Below are positions 24,994 to 33,207 of a DNA stretch of 64,000 nucleotides, one piece after another. The notes beneath the pieces are model-generated. The model saw only the letters and a program-made list of their open reading frames with translations. It was not told the DNA's origin and ran no database searches. A program made the position numbers and the translations under genes. This DNA is from Trebonia sp963767685 (GTDB lineage: Bacteria > Actinomycetota > Actinomycetes > Streptosporangiales > Streptosporangiaceae), in assembly GCA_963767685.1 (NCBI GenBank), contig CAVYEZ010000005.1:434001-498000 (forward strand). Reading direction: 5' to 3'. Each line of letters starts with the position of its first letter. The first letter of the stretch is position 1.

Positions 24994-25860
24994 ATGGCAG
25001 GTCGGTTGCAAGGCAAGGTCATGCTGATCACCGGCGCGGGCTCGGGGCTCGGCCGGGAGGTCGCCCTCCTCGCGGCCGAGGAGGGTGCCAAGGTCGTTGT
25101 CACTGACAAGATCGAGGCGCGCGTCGGCCCGGTGGTCGCGGCGATCACCGGCAAGGGCGGGGACGCCGCCGGCCTGAAGGCCGACGTCACGGTGGAGGCG
25201 GAGGTGGAGGCGGCGGTGGCGTTCGCCCGCGCCACGTTCGGCACCCTGAACGTCATGCACGCCAACGCGGGGGTGACGGTGCCCGGGCAGGGCAGGATTG
25301 CCCTTGAGGACACCACGCTTGAGAGCTGGCGCGCGGTCAACGACGTCAACCTGAACGGGGTGTTCCTCACGATCAAGCACGCCGCGCGGGCGATGAAGCA
25401 GACGGGAGGCGGGTCCATCGTCGTCACCTCCTCGGCCGCCTCGCTGGCGGCCTACCCTGGCTTCGGCATCTACGTCGCCGGGAAGGCCGGGGTCAACGGC
25501 CTCGTCCGCGCCGCCGCGTTCGAGCTGGGAAAGTACGGCATCCGGGTCAACGCCGTGTGCCCCACCCACGGAATGTCGGTGAACTTCATGATGCCGCCGG
25601 ACGCCCCGGTCGCCGGAGTGTCCTACGAGGAGGCGGCCGGCCCCTGGGACCCCGCGGCGGCGGTCATGCCGCTGCGCCTCGACCGGCCGCCAGCGCTGCG
25701 GGACAACGCGTGGCCGGTGATCTTCCTGGCCAGCGACGAGTCGCAGTACATGTCGGGTGTGTGCTTCCCGACGGCGGACGGCGGCCAGCACGCCCGCACC
25801 TCGATCCCCTTCCCCGACAACTGGGCCCTCGACGCGGAGACGGAGCGGAAGGCTGACTGA
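24994..25860 (+). CDS. SDR-family oxidoreductase
   Basis: This 288-residue SDR has TGAGSGLG near residue 13, ANAGVTVPG, a Ser in VTSSAASLAAYP and YVAGK. The C-terminal tail is longer than usual (PFPDNWALDAETERKAD). The ATG follows AAGGAGTTAAGCA, 11 bases after the aldehyde dehydrogenase stop. It probably oxidises the alcohol made by the P450, upstream of the aldehyde dehydrogenase in the reaction order. Confidence 0.87.
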   Translation: MAGRLQGKVMLITGAGSGLGREVALLAAEEGAKVVVTDKIEARVGPVVAAITGKGGDAAGLKADVTVEAEVEAAVAFARATFGTLNVMHANAGVTVPGQGRIALEDTTLESWRAVNDVNLNGVFLTIKHAARAMKQTGGGSIVVTSSAASLAAYPGFGIYVAGKAGVNGLVRAAAFELGKYGIRVNAVCPTHGMSVNFMMPPDAPVAGVSYEEAAGPWDPAAAVMPLRLDRPPALRDNAWPVIFLASDESQYMSGVCFPTADGGQHARTSIPFPDNWALDAETERKAD

Positions 25861-25946
25861 CGCGCCCATCGGTGACGGTTGCCTTCGATTTCGCGAGCGT
25901 TATCTGCCCGCGGGCATGCGGGGCGTAAGACTCAGGAGGCCCTGGC

Positions 25947-25978
25947 CTTGCGGCGGCAGTTTCCCTGCCGGCGGCAAG
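25947..25978 (+). terminator. hairpin after P450 operon
   Basis: Arms CTTGCGGCGGCAG and CTGCCGGCGGCAAG pair with a small bulge around a 5-base loop about 90 bases after the SDR stop. It is probably the operon terminator and overlaps the left copy of the direct repeat. Confidence 0.5.
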
Positions 25979-25994
25979 AACACAACGGCGTTGC
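25961..25994 (+). repeat. 34-bp direct repeat, copy 1
   Basis: This matches 26773-26806 at 32 of 34 positions (shared TTCCCTGCCG and GGCAAGAACA). Weaker similarity continues for about 20 bases. The pair brackets 0.8 kb of gene debris. Confidence 0.7.
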
Positions 25995-26162
25995 TTGACC
26001 ACAGAGGCCGCCGGAGCAGCACGACTACGCCCCCGCCCACCGAGAATGGGAACATGCGGGCGCGCCCGCGCCACGTGCGGCCACCGAGGGCCGGGGTGAC
26101 CTGACCAGGTCTGTCTCCAGGCGCTGCTCGCGGTCGCGACGGAGGCTGACCTGGATATGCGC

Positions 26163-26356
26163 GCAAGGGCGTCAGCCTCATCGTTGAGCGGGGTTTCCAC
26201 CGCGCGCTCGTGCGGACCGCCCTGGCCGAGGCGGCGGCAGGCCATATCCGCCCGATCGTCGGCCAGGAACTGGAACTGGGCCGGGGCGCCGACGCGCACG
26301 CCGCGATCGAGGCCAGGGCGACCACCGGCAAGACGCTGCTGACGGTGACACGATGA
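26163..26356 (+). pseudogene. C-terminal remnant of a zinc-less/quinone-type alcohol dehydrogenase
   Basis: About 60 residues in one frame read ALAEAAAGHIRPIVGQELEL then AHAAIEARATTGKTLLTV and stop. This is the end of medium-chain dehydrogenase/quinone reductase proteins, where AHxxxExRxTxGKxLL is diagnostic. No start or cofactor domain is present. It is the decayed end of a deleted gene. Confidence 0.6.
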
Positions 26357-26372
26357 CCCCACGGCCCCGCGT

Positions 26373-26584
26373 GTCGGGTGGTCGTACCGCGCACGATCCG
26401 GTCTAACGCCGATGAGCTGAGCGCGTTCGCCCGGCAGGTGGAGGACGCCGGGCTGGATGGCGTCTTCACCGGCGATCACCTGGCAGCGGCGGCACCGCTT
26501 CCCGACAGCACGCTGACGCTGGCCGTTGCCGCGGCCACCACGACGCGGATCCAGGTGGGCTTCGGCGTTCGGCCTTATCGGTGA
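26373..26584 (+). pseudogene. N-terminal remnant of an LLM-class flavin oxidoreductase
   Basis: About 65 residues contain ADELSAFARQVEDAGLDGVF, TGDHLA and TLAVAAATTTRIQVGFGV, the first barrel strands of luciferase-like monooxygenases. The sequence then stops at YR instead of continuing. The remainder of the gene is absent. Confidence 0.65.
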
Positions 26585-26772
26585 CGACTGGCGCCAGCCG
26601 TGCGACCTGCTCGCCGAGGCGGTCAATCTCGCGTGATGGGGCAACACCCACGACCGCTACGAACGGCAAGCAGCGGTAACGACGCCCGCGTTCTCAGCCA
26701 AATGGGAAATGCCAAGGTCTGATGTTCGTCTTAGCGACTCCGTAAGCATTCTCTGTCCGTGACGTAGCCAGG

Positions 26773-26806
26773 TTCCCTGCCGACGGCAAGAACAGAACGG
26801 CGTTGC
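26773..26806 (+). repeat. 34-bp direct repeat, copy 2
   Basis: Near-identical to 25961-25994. Here GACGGCAA can pair with the following TTGCCGTC, giving an 8-bp hairpin. Confidence 0.7.
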
Positions 26807-26958
26807 CGTCAGCTCAGGGGCCGTCGGGCGGCACAGTTACCAGTGTCCGCTGGTCAGACGGCACATGATGCGCAACAGCGCGGGCAACCCCACGACGGTG
26901 GGAGTCACTGCGAACAGCATCGGACAGCCGACCCGTGCCGATTGGGCGACCCTTCGTT

Positions 26959-27747
26959 TCAGTCGCCGCGGAAATCGGCGACGTAGGGCTGGTGGGCGCG
27001 CATGCCGCCGTCCACGCTGATGTTCTGGCCGGTGATGAACGCCGACTCGTCGGAGGCGAGGAAGACCGCGAGCGCGGCGACGTCGTCCGGGGTGCCGAGG
27101 CGGGGGGCGAGCGTGTGGCGCAGCATGGTCGCGGCCACCGCTTCCCTGCCGGGCTTGCCCGGGATGGTGACGAAGCCGGGAGAGATCGCGTTGCACCGGA
27201 TACCCTGCTTGCCGAACTCCGTCGCGACATACCAGGTCAGGTTGACCAGGGCGGCCTTGGACGCGCCGTAGGCCGGGTGGCCGAGGTCCCCGGCCAGGCC
27301 CGCACCCGAGGCCGTGTTGATCACCGAGCCTCCGCCCCGGGCTACCATGTGCGGCACCGCGGTCTGGATGGCCACCAGCGCGCCGCGCAGGTTGACCCGC
27401 ATCATCGTGTCCCAGACGGCGGGGTCGGCGATGGCGATGGGCCGGTCCTCGGTCGCCGCGAGCCTGGTCGCGGCGGCGTTGTTGTGCAGGATGTCAAGGC
27501 CGCCGTAGGCGGTGACCGCCGCCTCGACCATGGCCCGCACGGAGTCGTTGTCTCCCAGGTCCACCGCGACGGCGATCGCGTCGGCGCCCGCCGCGCTGAT
27601 CGCGCCCGCGATCTGCTTCGCCCCGATCTCGTTGAGGTCCGCGACCACGGTTTTGGCGCCCTCGGCGGCGAACCGTCGCGCGGTCGCCTCGCCGATGCCT
27701 GAGGCGGCACCGGTGACGATCGCGATCTTGCCTTCCAGCCTGCCCAT
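26959..27747 (-). CDS. SDR-family oxidoreductase
   Basis: This 262-residue SDR has TGAASGIGEATARRFA near residue 13, a NNAA variant of the NNAG motif, a Ser in NTASGAGLAG and YGASKAAL. ITGQNISVDGGMRAHQP ends the conserved part. It starts 3 bases after the stop of the upstream flavoenzyme gene and ends the operon that begins at 29339. Confidence 0.87.
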   Translation of the reverse strand: MGRLEGKIAIVTGAASGIGEATARRFAAEGAKTVVADLNEIGAKQIAGAISAAGADAIAVAVDLGDNDSVRAMVEAAVTAYGGLDILHNNAAATRLAATEDRPIAIADPAVWDTMMRVNLRGALVAIQTAVPHMVARGGGSVINTASGAGLAGDLGHPAYGASKAALVNLTWYVATEFGKQGIRCNAISPGFVTIPGKPGREAVAATMLRHTLAPRLGTPDDVAALAVFLASDESAFITGQNISVDGGMRAHQPYVADFRGD

Positions 27748-27750
27748 GAC

Positions 27751-28770
27751 TCAACCCTCCCTGGCCGTCGCCGACGCGAGCCCTGGTCCCTGCGAGCGAG
27801 AATCCTCAAGGAGCGGGCGCAGCCGGGTGCAGATGATCCGCACGTTGCGCAGGGCCAGTTCCTCGGGGAAGCCCGCGATCGAGCCGCTGAGCCAGACCGT
27901 CTCCACCGGGGCCTCGCCCGTGTAGTCCCTGATGCCGCCCGCTACCTCTTCCGGCGTGCCGAACAGGAAGTACGACAGCGGGCGGCCGTCGGGACGCCGG
28001 GCCCGCAGCCGTTCCACGTCCACCGGACGTGGCACCGGGCTGCCGCTTCCCTCGACCATGTACCGCCGGTAGCTGTCCTGGTTGTAGGCGATGTGCGGGG
28101 CGACAAGAGGCCAGTCACGTTCCGGGTCGTCTGTCACGTATGCCTGGATGCCGCCGGCCATCCGGGCGGTTTCCGGGGCGTGGCCGCCCTCGGCGAGGCC
28201 GTCCCGGTAGTACGGCCAGGAGCCGGCCGCCGCTGTGAGCAGCCGCTCCCCCATCCGCCCCGCCCGCCTGGCGCCCTTCGGCCCCTGGTAGCCCAGCCAG
28301 ACCGGCAGCCTGTCCTGCACCGGCGGCGGGGTCAGGCCGCCCTCCCGCCACAGGCGGCGCAGCTCCTGTACCTGATGGTCGAGTGTGGTGTAGCGGGCGG
28401 CGTGGTCCGCGCCGAACAGCTCGAACTCCGGCACCCGGTACCCGGCGCCGAGGCCCAGGTCAAGACGGCCGCCGCTGATGATGTCGACCACCGCCGCTTC
28501 CTCGGCGAGCTGCGCGGTCTTGCGCAGCGGCGCGACCAGGATGCCGGTGCCGACGCGGACCCTGGTGGTCCGGGCGGCCGCCGCGGCGGCAAACGTCAGC
28601 GGCTGCGGCAGGTACCCGTCTTCGAAGCCGTGGTGCTCGGAGAACCACACCGAGCCGGCCCCGAGCCGTTCGGCCTCCTCGCACAGCTCCAGCGTGAACG
28701 CATACAGCCGGGCCGGATCCCGCCGCCAGCCGGGAGGGTTGCGCAGGTCGAACCAGACGCCGACGTTCAC
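27751..28770 (-). CDS. LLM-class flavin-dependent oxidoreductase
   Basis: This luciferase-like oxidoreductase of about 339 residues has VWFSEHHGFEDGYLPQPLTF, RVGTGILVAPLR and SGGRLDLGLGAGYRVPEFE, all family signatures for F420- or FMN-dependent enzymes. A C-terminal TPEEVAGGIRDY segment matches the partial gene at the start of the window. GTG 28770 overlaps the SnoaL-like gene's stop by 4 bases (GTGA). It may oxygenate or reduce a pathway intermediate. Confidence 0.87.
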   Translation of the reverse strand: MNVGVWFDLRNPPGWRRDPARLYAFTLELCEEAERLGAGSVWFSEHHGFEDGYLPQPLTFAAAAAARTTRVRVGTGILVAPLRKTAQLAEEAAVVDIISGGRLDLGLGAGYRVPEFELFGADHAARYTTLDHQVQELRRLWREGGLTPPPVQDRLPVWLGYQGPKGARRAGRMGERLLTAAAGSWPYYRDGLAEGGHAPETARMAGGIQAYVTDDPERDWPLVAPHIAYNQDSYRRYMVEGSGSPVPRPVDVERLRARRPDGRPLSYFLFGTPEEVAGGIRDYTGEAPVETVWLSGSIAGFPEELALRNVRIICTRLRPLLEDSRSQGPGLASATAREG

Positions 28771-29339
28771 CCGTTCGCCCCGGCGGGCGCCGTGGTTAGC
28801 TTGGCGACGGCTTCCGGGGCATCGTCCCAGAACCTGGCCCACGACCCGAACTCGCCCGGCAGGGCCGGCCGCGCGCTGCCCGCCCAGCCGGCGAAGCCGG
28901 CCGACTGCGGAGTACGGGTCGCGTCGGCCGCGTACCAATGGCGCTCCCTGCGGCGGGAGAAGAACCACTCGCCGTCGACTCGGGCGTACTCGTCGAAGTA
29001 GCAGATCGCCATCACGATCCACTCGTCCGCCACCTCATGCTCGGCCCGGCAGTAGACCGCGCCGGTCGCGCGATCCGGGTTGTCTCGGTCCAGCTCGATG
29101 CGGTGCCCGCAGATCAGGTGGACCGACCGGTAGAAGCGGCGCACCATCGGCTCGATATAGCGGCGCAGCACCTCGCGGCCCTGTCCGTGCCTGCCCATGT
29201 CCACGTCCGGGCGGAAGCAGTTCACCCAGGCGTCGATGTCCCTGGCGTCGACGGCCAGGGCATACCGGACGGGCAGTTGCTGGATAGCCAGGCGCGCCTC
29301 GATGCGCTCGATGCGCTCGGCAAGTCCCGGTTCGGGCAC
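28767..29339 (-). CDS. SnoaL-like/NTF2-fold protein
   Basis: This 190-residue protein has RIEARLAIQQLPVRYALAVD, DIDAWVNCFRPDVDMGRHG and a conserved HLICGHRIELD strand. That is the SnoaL_4/NTF2-like fold used by polyketide cyclases, steroid isomerase-like and ring-hydroxylase beta-like proteins. A catalytic role cannot be assigned. It is the first gene of a three-gene operon with a flavoenzyme and an SDR, divergent from the hydratase at 29459. Confidence 0.8.
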   Translation of the reverse strand: MPEPGLAERIERIEARLAIQQLPVRYALAVDARDIDAWVNCFRPDVDMGRHGQGREVLRRYIEPMVRRFYRSVHLICGHRIELDRDNPDRATGAVYCRAEHEVADEWIVMAICYFDEYARVDGEWFFSRRRERHWYAADATRTPQSAGFAGWAGSARPALPGEFGSWARFWDDAPEAVAKLTTAPAGANG

Positions 29340-29383
29340 GAGCGGCCTCCTTCCTTGGTTTCCGGTGTCCGACGTCTTGTCCG

Positions 29384-29424
29384 ATCATCATTAATTCAGC
29401 ATAATAAGTCAACTAATTCTATCA
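29384..29424. promoter_or_regulatory. AT-rich divergent promoter region
   Basis: This block has TTAATTCAGCATAATAAG and CAACTAATTC. It separates the SnoaL-like operon (-) from the hydratase (+). Confidence 0.45.
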
Positions 29425-29458
29425 CCCTAGTGCCCGGTTGAGCGGGCAAGGAGGTCCC

Positions 29459-30222
29459 ATGGCTGACGAAGTGCTGGTCGAGTACGCCGACCGGGTCGCG
29501 GTCATCACGATCAACCGGCCGCACGCGCGGAACGCCATCAACCGCGCGGTATCGGCGGGCATGGCACAGGCGTTCGACGAACTCGACGAGCGCGACGACC
29601 TGACCGTCGGCATCATCACCGGAGCCGGCGGCACCTTCAGCTCGGGCATGGACCTCAAAGCGTTCCTGGCCGACGAGAACGTCTCAATCGAGGGCAAGGG
29701 CCTGGGCGGCCTCACCCAGTCCCCCCGCGCAAGCCGCTGATCGCCGCCGTGGAGGGCTGGGCGCTCGCAGGCGGCTGCGAGGTGGCCCTCGCCTGCGACC
29801 TGATCGTCGCCGCGAACGACGCCAAGTTCGGCATCCCGGAGGTCAAGCGCGGCCTTGTCGCTGGCGCCGGCGGCCTGATGAGGCTCCCGCGCCGGATCCC
29901 GGCCGGCATCGCCATGGAACTGGCGCTCACCGGCGACCCCCTTCCCGCCGCCGACGCGCACCGGCTGGGCCTGGTCAACGCGCTCACCGAGCCTGGCGGC
30001 GCACTGGACGGCGCACGGGAACTGGCCCGGCGGATCGCCGCCAACGGACCGCTCGCGGTGGCCGCCACCAAGCAGATCATCGCGCGGCAGCACGACTGGA
30101 CCCTGGCCGAATTCTGGACTGAGCAGGGACCGGTCATGCAGCCGGTGTTCCAGTCCGGCGACGCCCGCGAAGGCGCGCTCGCCTTCGCGGAGAAGCGCGC
30201 CCCAGTCTGGAAGGGACGCTAA
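29459..30222 (+). pseudogene. enoyl-CoA hydratase, frameshifted
   Basis: The crotonase reading frame starts at ATG 29459 behind AAGGAGG and runs through TINRPHARNAI and GAGGTFSSGMDLKAF to GGLTQSP, then reaches a premature stop. The next frame resumes as KPLIAAVEGWALAGGCEVAL and continues normally to 30222. The break is in the C6 run of CAGTCCCCCCGCGC near 29719-29726; one additional C would restore about 254 residues. It may be a base-calling error or true inactivation. Confidence 0.85.
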
Positions 30223-30243
30223 CCGGACGGCCAGTGAACCGCT

Positions 30244-30317
30244 GAGAGCCGCCACCATTCGTTCGGATGACGCACGATGTTATTCCGAACGAGGTCGTGA
30301 CGGCTCTCATCCGAACG
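30244..30317. terminator. nested inverted repeats between convergent genes
   Basis: Outer arms GAGAGCCG (30244-30251) and CGGCTCTC (30301-30308) enclose inner arms CGTTCGGA (30260-30267) and TCCGAACG (30284-30291). A further CCGAACG follows. The element lies between the hydratase (+) and thiolase (-) ends and probably acts as a two-way terminator. Confidence 0.55.
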
Positions 30318-30350
30318 CCGCTCTTCGGCGGTGGCGCGGCTAGGCGCGGA

Positions 30351-31520
30351 TCACACCTCGATGACGACCGCGCCGCCCTGGCCGCCGCCCGCGCACATCG
30401 CGGCGACCCCGATGCCGCCGCCGCGTCGGCGCAGTTCGTGCGCCAGGGTGATGATCATGCGGGCGCCGGTCGCCGCGACCGGGTGGCCGAGACTGCAGCC
30501 GCTGCCGCTGTAGTTGACCAGCTCCTCGTCCAGTCCGAACTCGCGGCAGGCGGCGATCGGCACCGACGCGAACGCCTCGTTGATCTCCCACAGCGTGACG
30601 TCCTTCGCCGCCCGGCCGGCCCGGTCGAGCACCTTGGCGATCGCCCGGAGCGCGCCGAGGCCCGTGAGATTGGGACTGATGCCGGCCGCGGCCCAGGCCC
30701 TGACCGTGGCGAGCGGTGCCAGCCCGTCGGCACGGGCGACCTCGGGGTCGGCGACCAGCACCGCCGCCGCCGCGTCGTTGACGCCGCTAGAGTTGCCCGC
30801 GGTGATCGAGAACCCGGGGATCTCCGGGTGCAGCACCTTCAGCGACGCCAGCTTCTCCAGGGAGCTGTCGCGGCGCGGGTGCTCGTCCACCGCGAACTCG
30901 CGGACCTCGCCGTCCGGCGCCGTGACCTTGACCGGCACGATCTCGGTGGCGAATTTGCCCGCGTCGATCGCGGCGACTGCGCGTTGGTGCGACCGCAGCG
31001 CCCAGGCGTCCATTTCCTCGCGGGTGATGCCCATGGCTTTGGCGGTGTTCCAGCCGACCTGCGTGGGCATGTCGGAAGCCGGCGTCTCGGGGGTATCCGG
31101 ATTCGCCGGCGGGGACCAGTCGGCGAATTCGCCTGTCCCGGGGACGCGGCGCTTCATGACGGGCAGCAGCGAGGCCGCCTGTACCCCGCCCGCGACCACG
31201 AACCGCTCCATGCCGGACTTGATGCCGGCCGACGCGTTGCCGATCGCGGTCAGGCTGCCCGCGCAGTGCCGGTTGACGGCCTGCCCCGCCACCGTATCGT
31301 AGCCGCAGGCCACCGCGGCGTAGCGGGCCAGGTCACCGCCGCCGTTCTGCGACTCCGCGAAGATCACGTCGTCAATGCGGGCGGGGTCGAGTCCCGACCT
31401 GCGGACGGTTTCCTGCAAGACGAGCGTCGCCAGTTCCTCACCGGTCGTGTTCGCCAGCGAGCCCTTGCGAGTGGTCGCTATCGCCGTCCGCGCCGCGCTC
31501 ACGATGACTGGGTCGGGCAC
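30351..31520 (-). CDS. thiolase (acetyl-CoA C-acyltransferase)
   Basis: This 389-residue thiolase has the nucleophilic Cys in NRHCAGSLTAIGNA near residue 86, WEINEAFASVPIA, the His in GCSLGHPVAATGARM and the second Cys in MCAGGGQGGA. It cleaves 3-oxoacyl-CoA with CoA. The GTG start follows GGGAGGTGG. It is monocistronic on the minus strand and divergent from the HSD10-like SDR, whose product would be its substrate. Confidence 0.93.
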   Translation of the reverse strand: MPDPVIVSAARTAIATTRKGSLANTTGEELATLVLQETVRRSGLDPARIDDVIFAESQNGGGDLARYAAVACGYDTVAGQAVNRHCAGSLTAIGNASAGIKSGMERFVVAGGVQAASLLPVMKRRVPGTGEFADWSPPANPDTPETPASDMPTQVGWNTAKAMGITREEMDAWALRSHQRAVAAIDAGKFATEIVPVKVTAPDGEVREFAVDEHPRRDSSLEKLASLKVLHPEIPGFSITAGNSSGVNDAAAAVLVADPEVARADGLAPLATVRAWAAAGISPNLTGLGALRAIAKVLDRAGRAAKDVTLWEINEAFASVPIAACREFGLDEELVNYSGSGCSLGHPVAATGARMIITLAHELRRRGGGIGVAAMCAGGGQGGAVVIEV

Positions 31521-31539
31521 CCTCGCCCACCTCCCTTGC

Positions 31540-31580
31540 CTAGGTTATAGTTAACTTATATCACCAATTAATCAACTAGA
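31540..31580. promoter_or_regulatory. AT-rich divergent promoter region
   Basis: This contains GTTATAGTTAACTTATATCA and a following CAACTAG, between the thiolase (-) and the SDR (+). A GTTAAC core gives it partial symmetry. Confidence 0.5.
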
Positions 31581-31590
31581 GGAGGACAGG

Positions 31591-32358
31591 GTGGAGCTTG
31601 CGGGAGCGTCGGCCCTCGTCGTCGGGGGCGCCGGGGGCTTCGGGTCCGCGACAGTCCGCCGGCTTGCGGCTGCCGGGGCGCGGGTCGTGATCGCCGACAT
31701 GGCGGACGACAAGGGCAAGGAGCTTGAAGCGGAGCTGAACGGCGCCGGAGTCTACGTGCACACCGACGTCACCAGCGAAGAATCGGTGGACGCGGCGATC
31801 ACCACGGCCGCCGGCCTGGCCCCGCTGCGCAGCGCGGTGATCGTGCACGGCGGTCCCGTGGCGGGCAAGCGGCTGGTCAACCGCGAGGGCAAGACCTATC
31901 CGGTTGAGACCTTCCGCCGCACGGTCGAGATCTTCCTCACCGGGACCTTCACCGTGCTGAGCAAGGCCGCCGCGGCGATGTCGGGCAACGAGCCGCTGGA
32001 TTCCGGCCAGCGCGGTGTCGTCATCACGACCGCCAGCATCGCCGGATACGAGGGGCAGGTCGGACAGACCGACTACTCCGCGGCGAAGGGCGGGATCATC
32101 GGCATGAACCTCACCGCCGCCCGCGACCTCGCCCCGGCCGGAATCCGCGTCGTCTGTATCGCCCCCGGCACCTTCTACACCCCCGCTTACCGGGTACCGG
32201 AGGCCGAGGCCCAGGCCAAGTGGGGCCCGGGTGTCCCCAACCCGAAGCGGATGGGAAACGCCGACGAGTACGCCCGGCTCGCCCTCGCCATCGTGGACAA
32301 CGACTACATCAACGGCGAGGTCATCCGCATCGACGGGGCGCAGCGCTTCAATATCTGA
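31591..32358 (+). CDS. HSD17B10-like 3-hydroxyacyl-CoA dehydrogenase (SDR)
   Basis: This 255-residue SDR closely follows the type-2 3-hydroxyacyl-CoA dehydrogenase pattern: VVGGAGGFGSATVRRL, TTASIAGYEGQVGQTDYSAA with the catalytic Tyr and KGGIIGM, then ARDLAPAGIRVVCIAPGTF and VIRIDGAQRF. Enzymes of this group oxidise 3-hydroxy(-2-methyl)acyl-CoA and some hydroxysteroids. The GTG start follows AGGAGGACAGG. Divergent pairing with a thiolase fits consecutive beta-oxidation steps. Confidence 0.9.
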   Translation: MELAGASALVVGGAGGFGSATVRRLAAAGARVVIADMADDKGKELEAELNGAGVYVHTDVTSEESVDAAITTAAGLAPLRSAVIVHGGPVAGKRLVNREGKTYPVETFRRTVEIFLTGTFTVLSKAAAAMSGNEPLDSGQRGVVITTASIAGYEGQVGQTDYSAAKGGIIGMNLTAARDLAPAGIRVVCIAPGTFYTPAYRVPEAEAQAKWGPGVPNPKRMGNADEYARLALAIVDNDYINGEVIRIDGAQRFNI

Positions 32359-32397
32359 CCGGCTCGGCGGGCGTGCCCGCGGACCCGGCAAGCGCCA

Positions 32398-32436
32398 CCA
32401 GGCTCCCTCCGCTCCGGGAGAGCGGAGGGAGCCTGG
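32398..32436. terminator. 17-bp perfect hairpin terminator
   Basis: Left arm 32398-32414 and right arm 32420-32436 pair without mismatch around loop CGGGA. It lies 40 bases after the HSD10-like SDR and 68 before the end of the convergent livF, so it is a bidirectional terminator. Confidence 0.85.
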
Positions 32437-32503
32437 CCTGCCGTCCGGCGCGCTGCGCCAAGGCGTTCCGTGCCAGGCATTCCGAGCGGAGCGCTCCGTT
32501 CGG

Positions 32504-33205
32504 TCAGCGGACGCCGGCAGCGGTGCCCAGGTAGTGCGTGAAGAGGTCGTCGGCGACTTCCGCCGACTTGCCGCTGAACACCAGCGCTCCCTTGTTCAGG
32601 ACGTGGACCGTGTCCGCGAGCGCGAGCGCGCGGTTCACGTACTGCTCGACGATAAGCAGCGCGGTTCCGGTTGTGGCAATCTGACCGAGGAAATCAAATA
32701 TCTGGTCGACGATCACGGGGGCGAGGCCCATCGACGCCTCGTCGACCAGGACGAGCGCGGGACTGGCCACATAGGCACGCGCCAGCGCCAGCATCTGCTG
32801 CTGCCCGCCGGACAGCTGGCCGGCGGCCTGGCGGAGCTTGCCGCCGAGCACGGGGAAAGTCGAGGTCGCCCGGTCTATCGCGGCCGCCTCTTCGCCCTTG
32901 GGCGAGTACAGCACCAGGTTCTCGCGCACGGTCAGCGACGGGTAGATGCCGCGTCCCTCGGGAATGTGGCACAGTCCCTGGCGGGCGCGCGCGTGCGGCG
33001 CGGCCCGCGTCACGTCCGCGCCGTTGAACACAACCGCCCCTGTGGACGGCCTGAGCAGTCCCGAGGCGACGCGCAGCAGGGTCGTTTTGCCCGCGCCGTT
33101 GGCGCCGAGAACCGCTGCCACGGTGCCGGGCGCGACGGTCAGTGACACGTCCCTGAGCACGGTGTGCTTCCCGTAGCCCGCCTCGATCCCGCGTAGTTCG
33201 AACAT
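32504..33205 (-). CDS. livF: branched-chain-type ABC transporter ATPase (LivF)
   Basis: This 233-residue ABC ATPase has Walker A GANGAGKTT near residue 35, signature LSGGQQQMLALARA, Walker B ALVLVDEAS and the LivF-type IPEGRGIYPSLTVREN. It pairs with the LivG domain to power import at the cytoplasmic membrane. It starts 2 bases after the triple-fusion gene stop. The substrate is probably hydrophobic acids related to the surrounding catabolic genes rather than amino acids, but that is inference. Confidence 0.93.
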   Translation of the reverse strand: MFELRGIEAGYGKHTVLRDVSLTVAPGTVAAVLGANGAGKTTLLRVASGLLRPSTGAVVFNGADVTRAAPHARARQGLCHIPEGRGIYPSLTVRENLVLYSPKGEEAAAIDRATSTFPVLGGKLRQAAGQLSGGQQQMLALARAYVASPALVLVDEASMGLAPVIVDQIFDFLGQIATTGTALLIVEQYVNRALALADTVHVLNKGALVFSGKSAEVADDLFTHYLGTAAGVR

Positions 33206-33207
33206 GG

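Larger units (their letters stand above)
25861..26958. other. 1.1-kb non-genic stretch with remnants and repeat
   Basis: The stretch holds the hairpin, the two repeat copies and the two gene remnants listed separately. From 26585 to 26772 I see no coding pattern or structured element. It looks like a deletion scar. Confidence 0.6.

Noticed and set aside
26585..26772. Continuation of the LLM flavoenzyme remnant in other frames
   Set aside because: I could not follow recognisable family sequence beyond 26584 in any frame.
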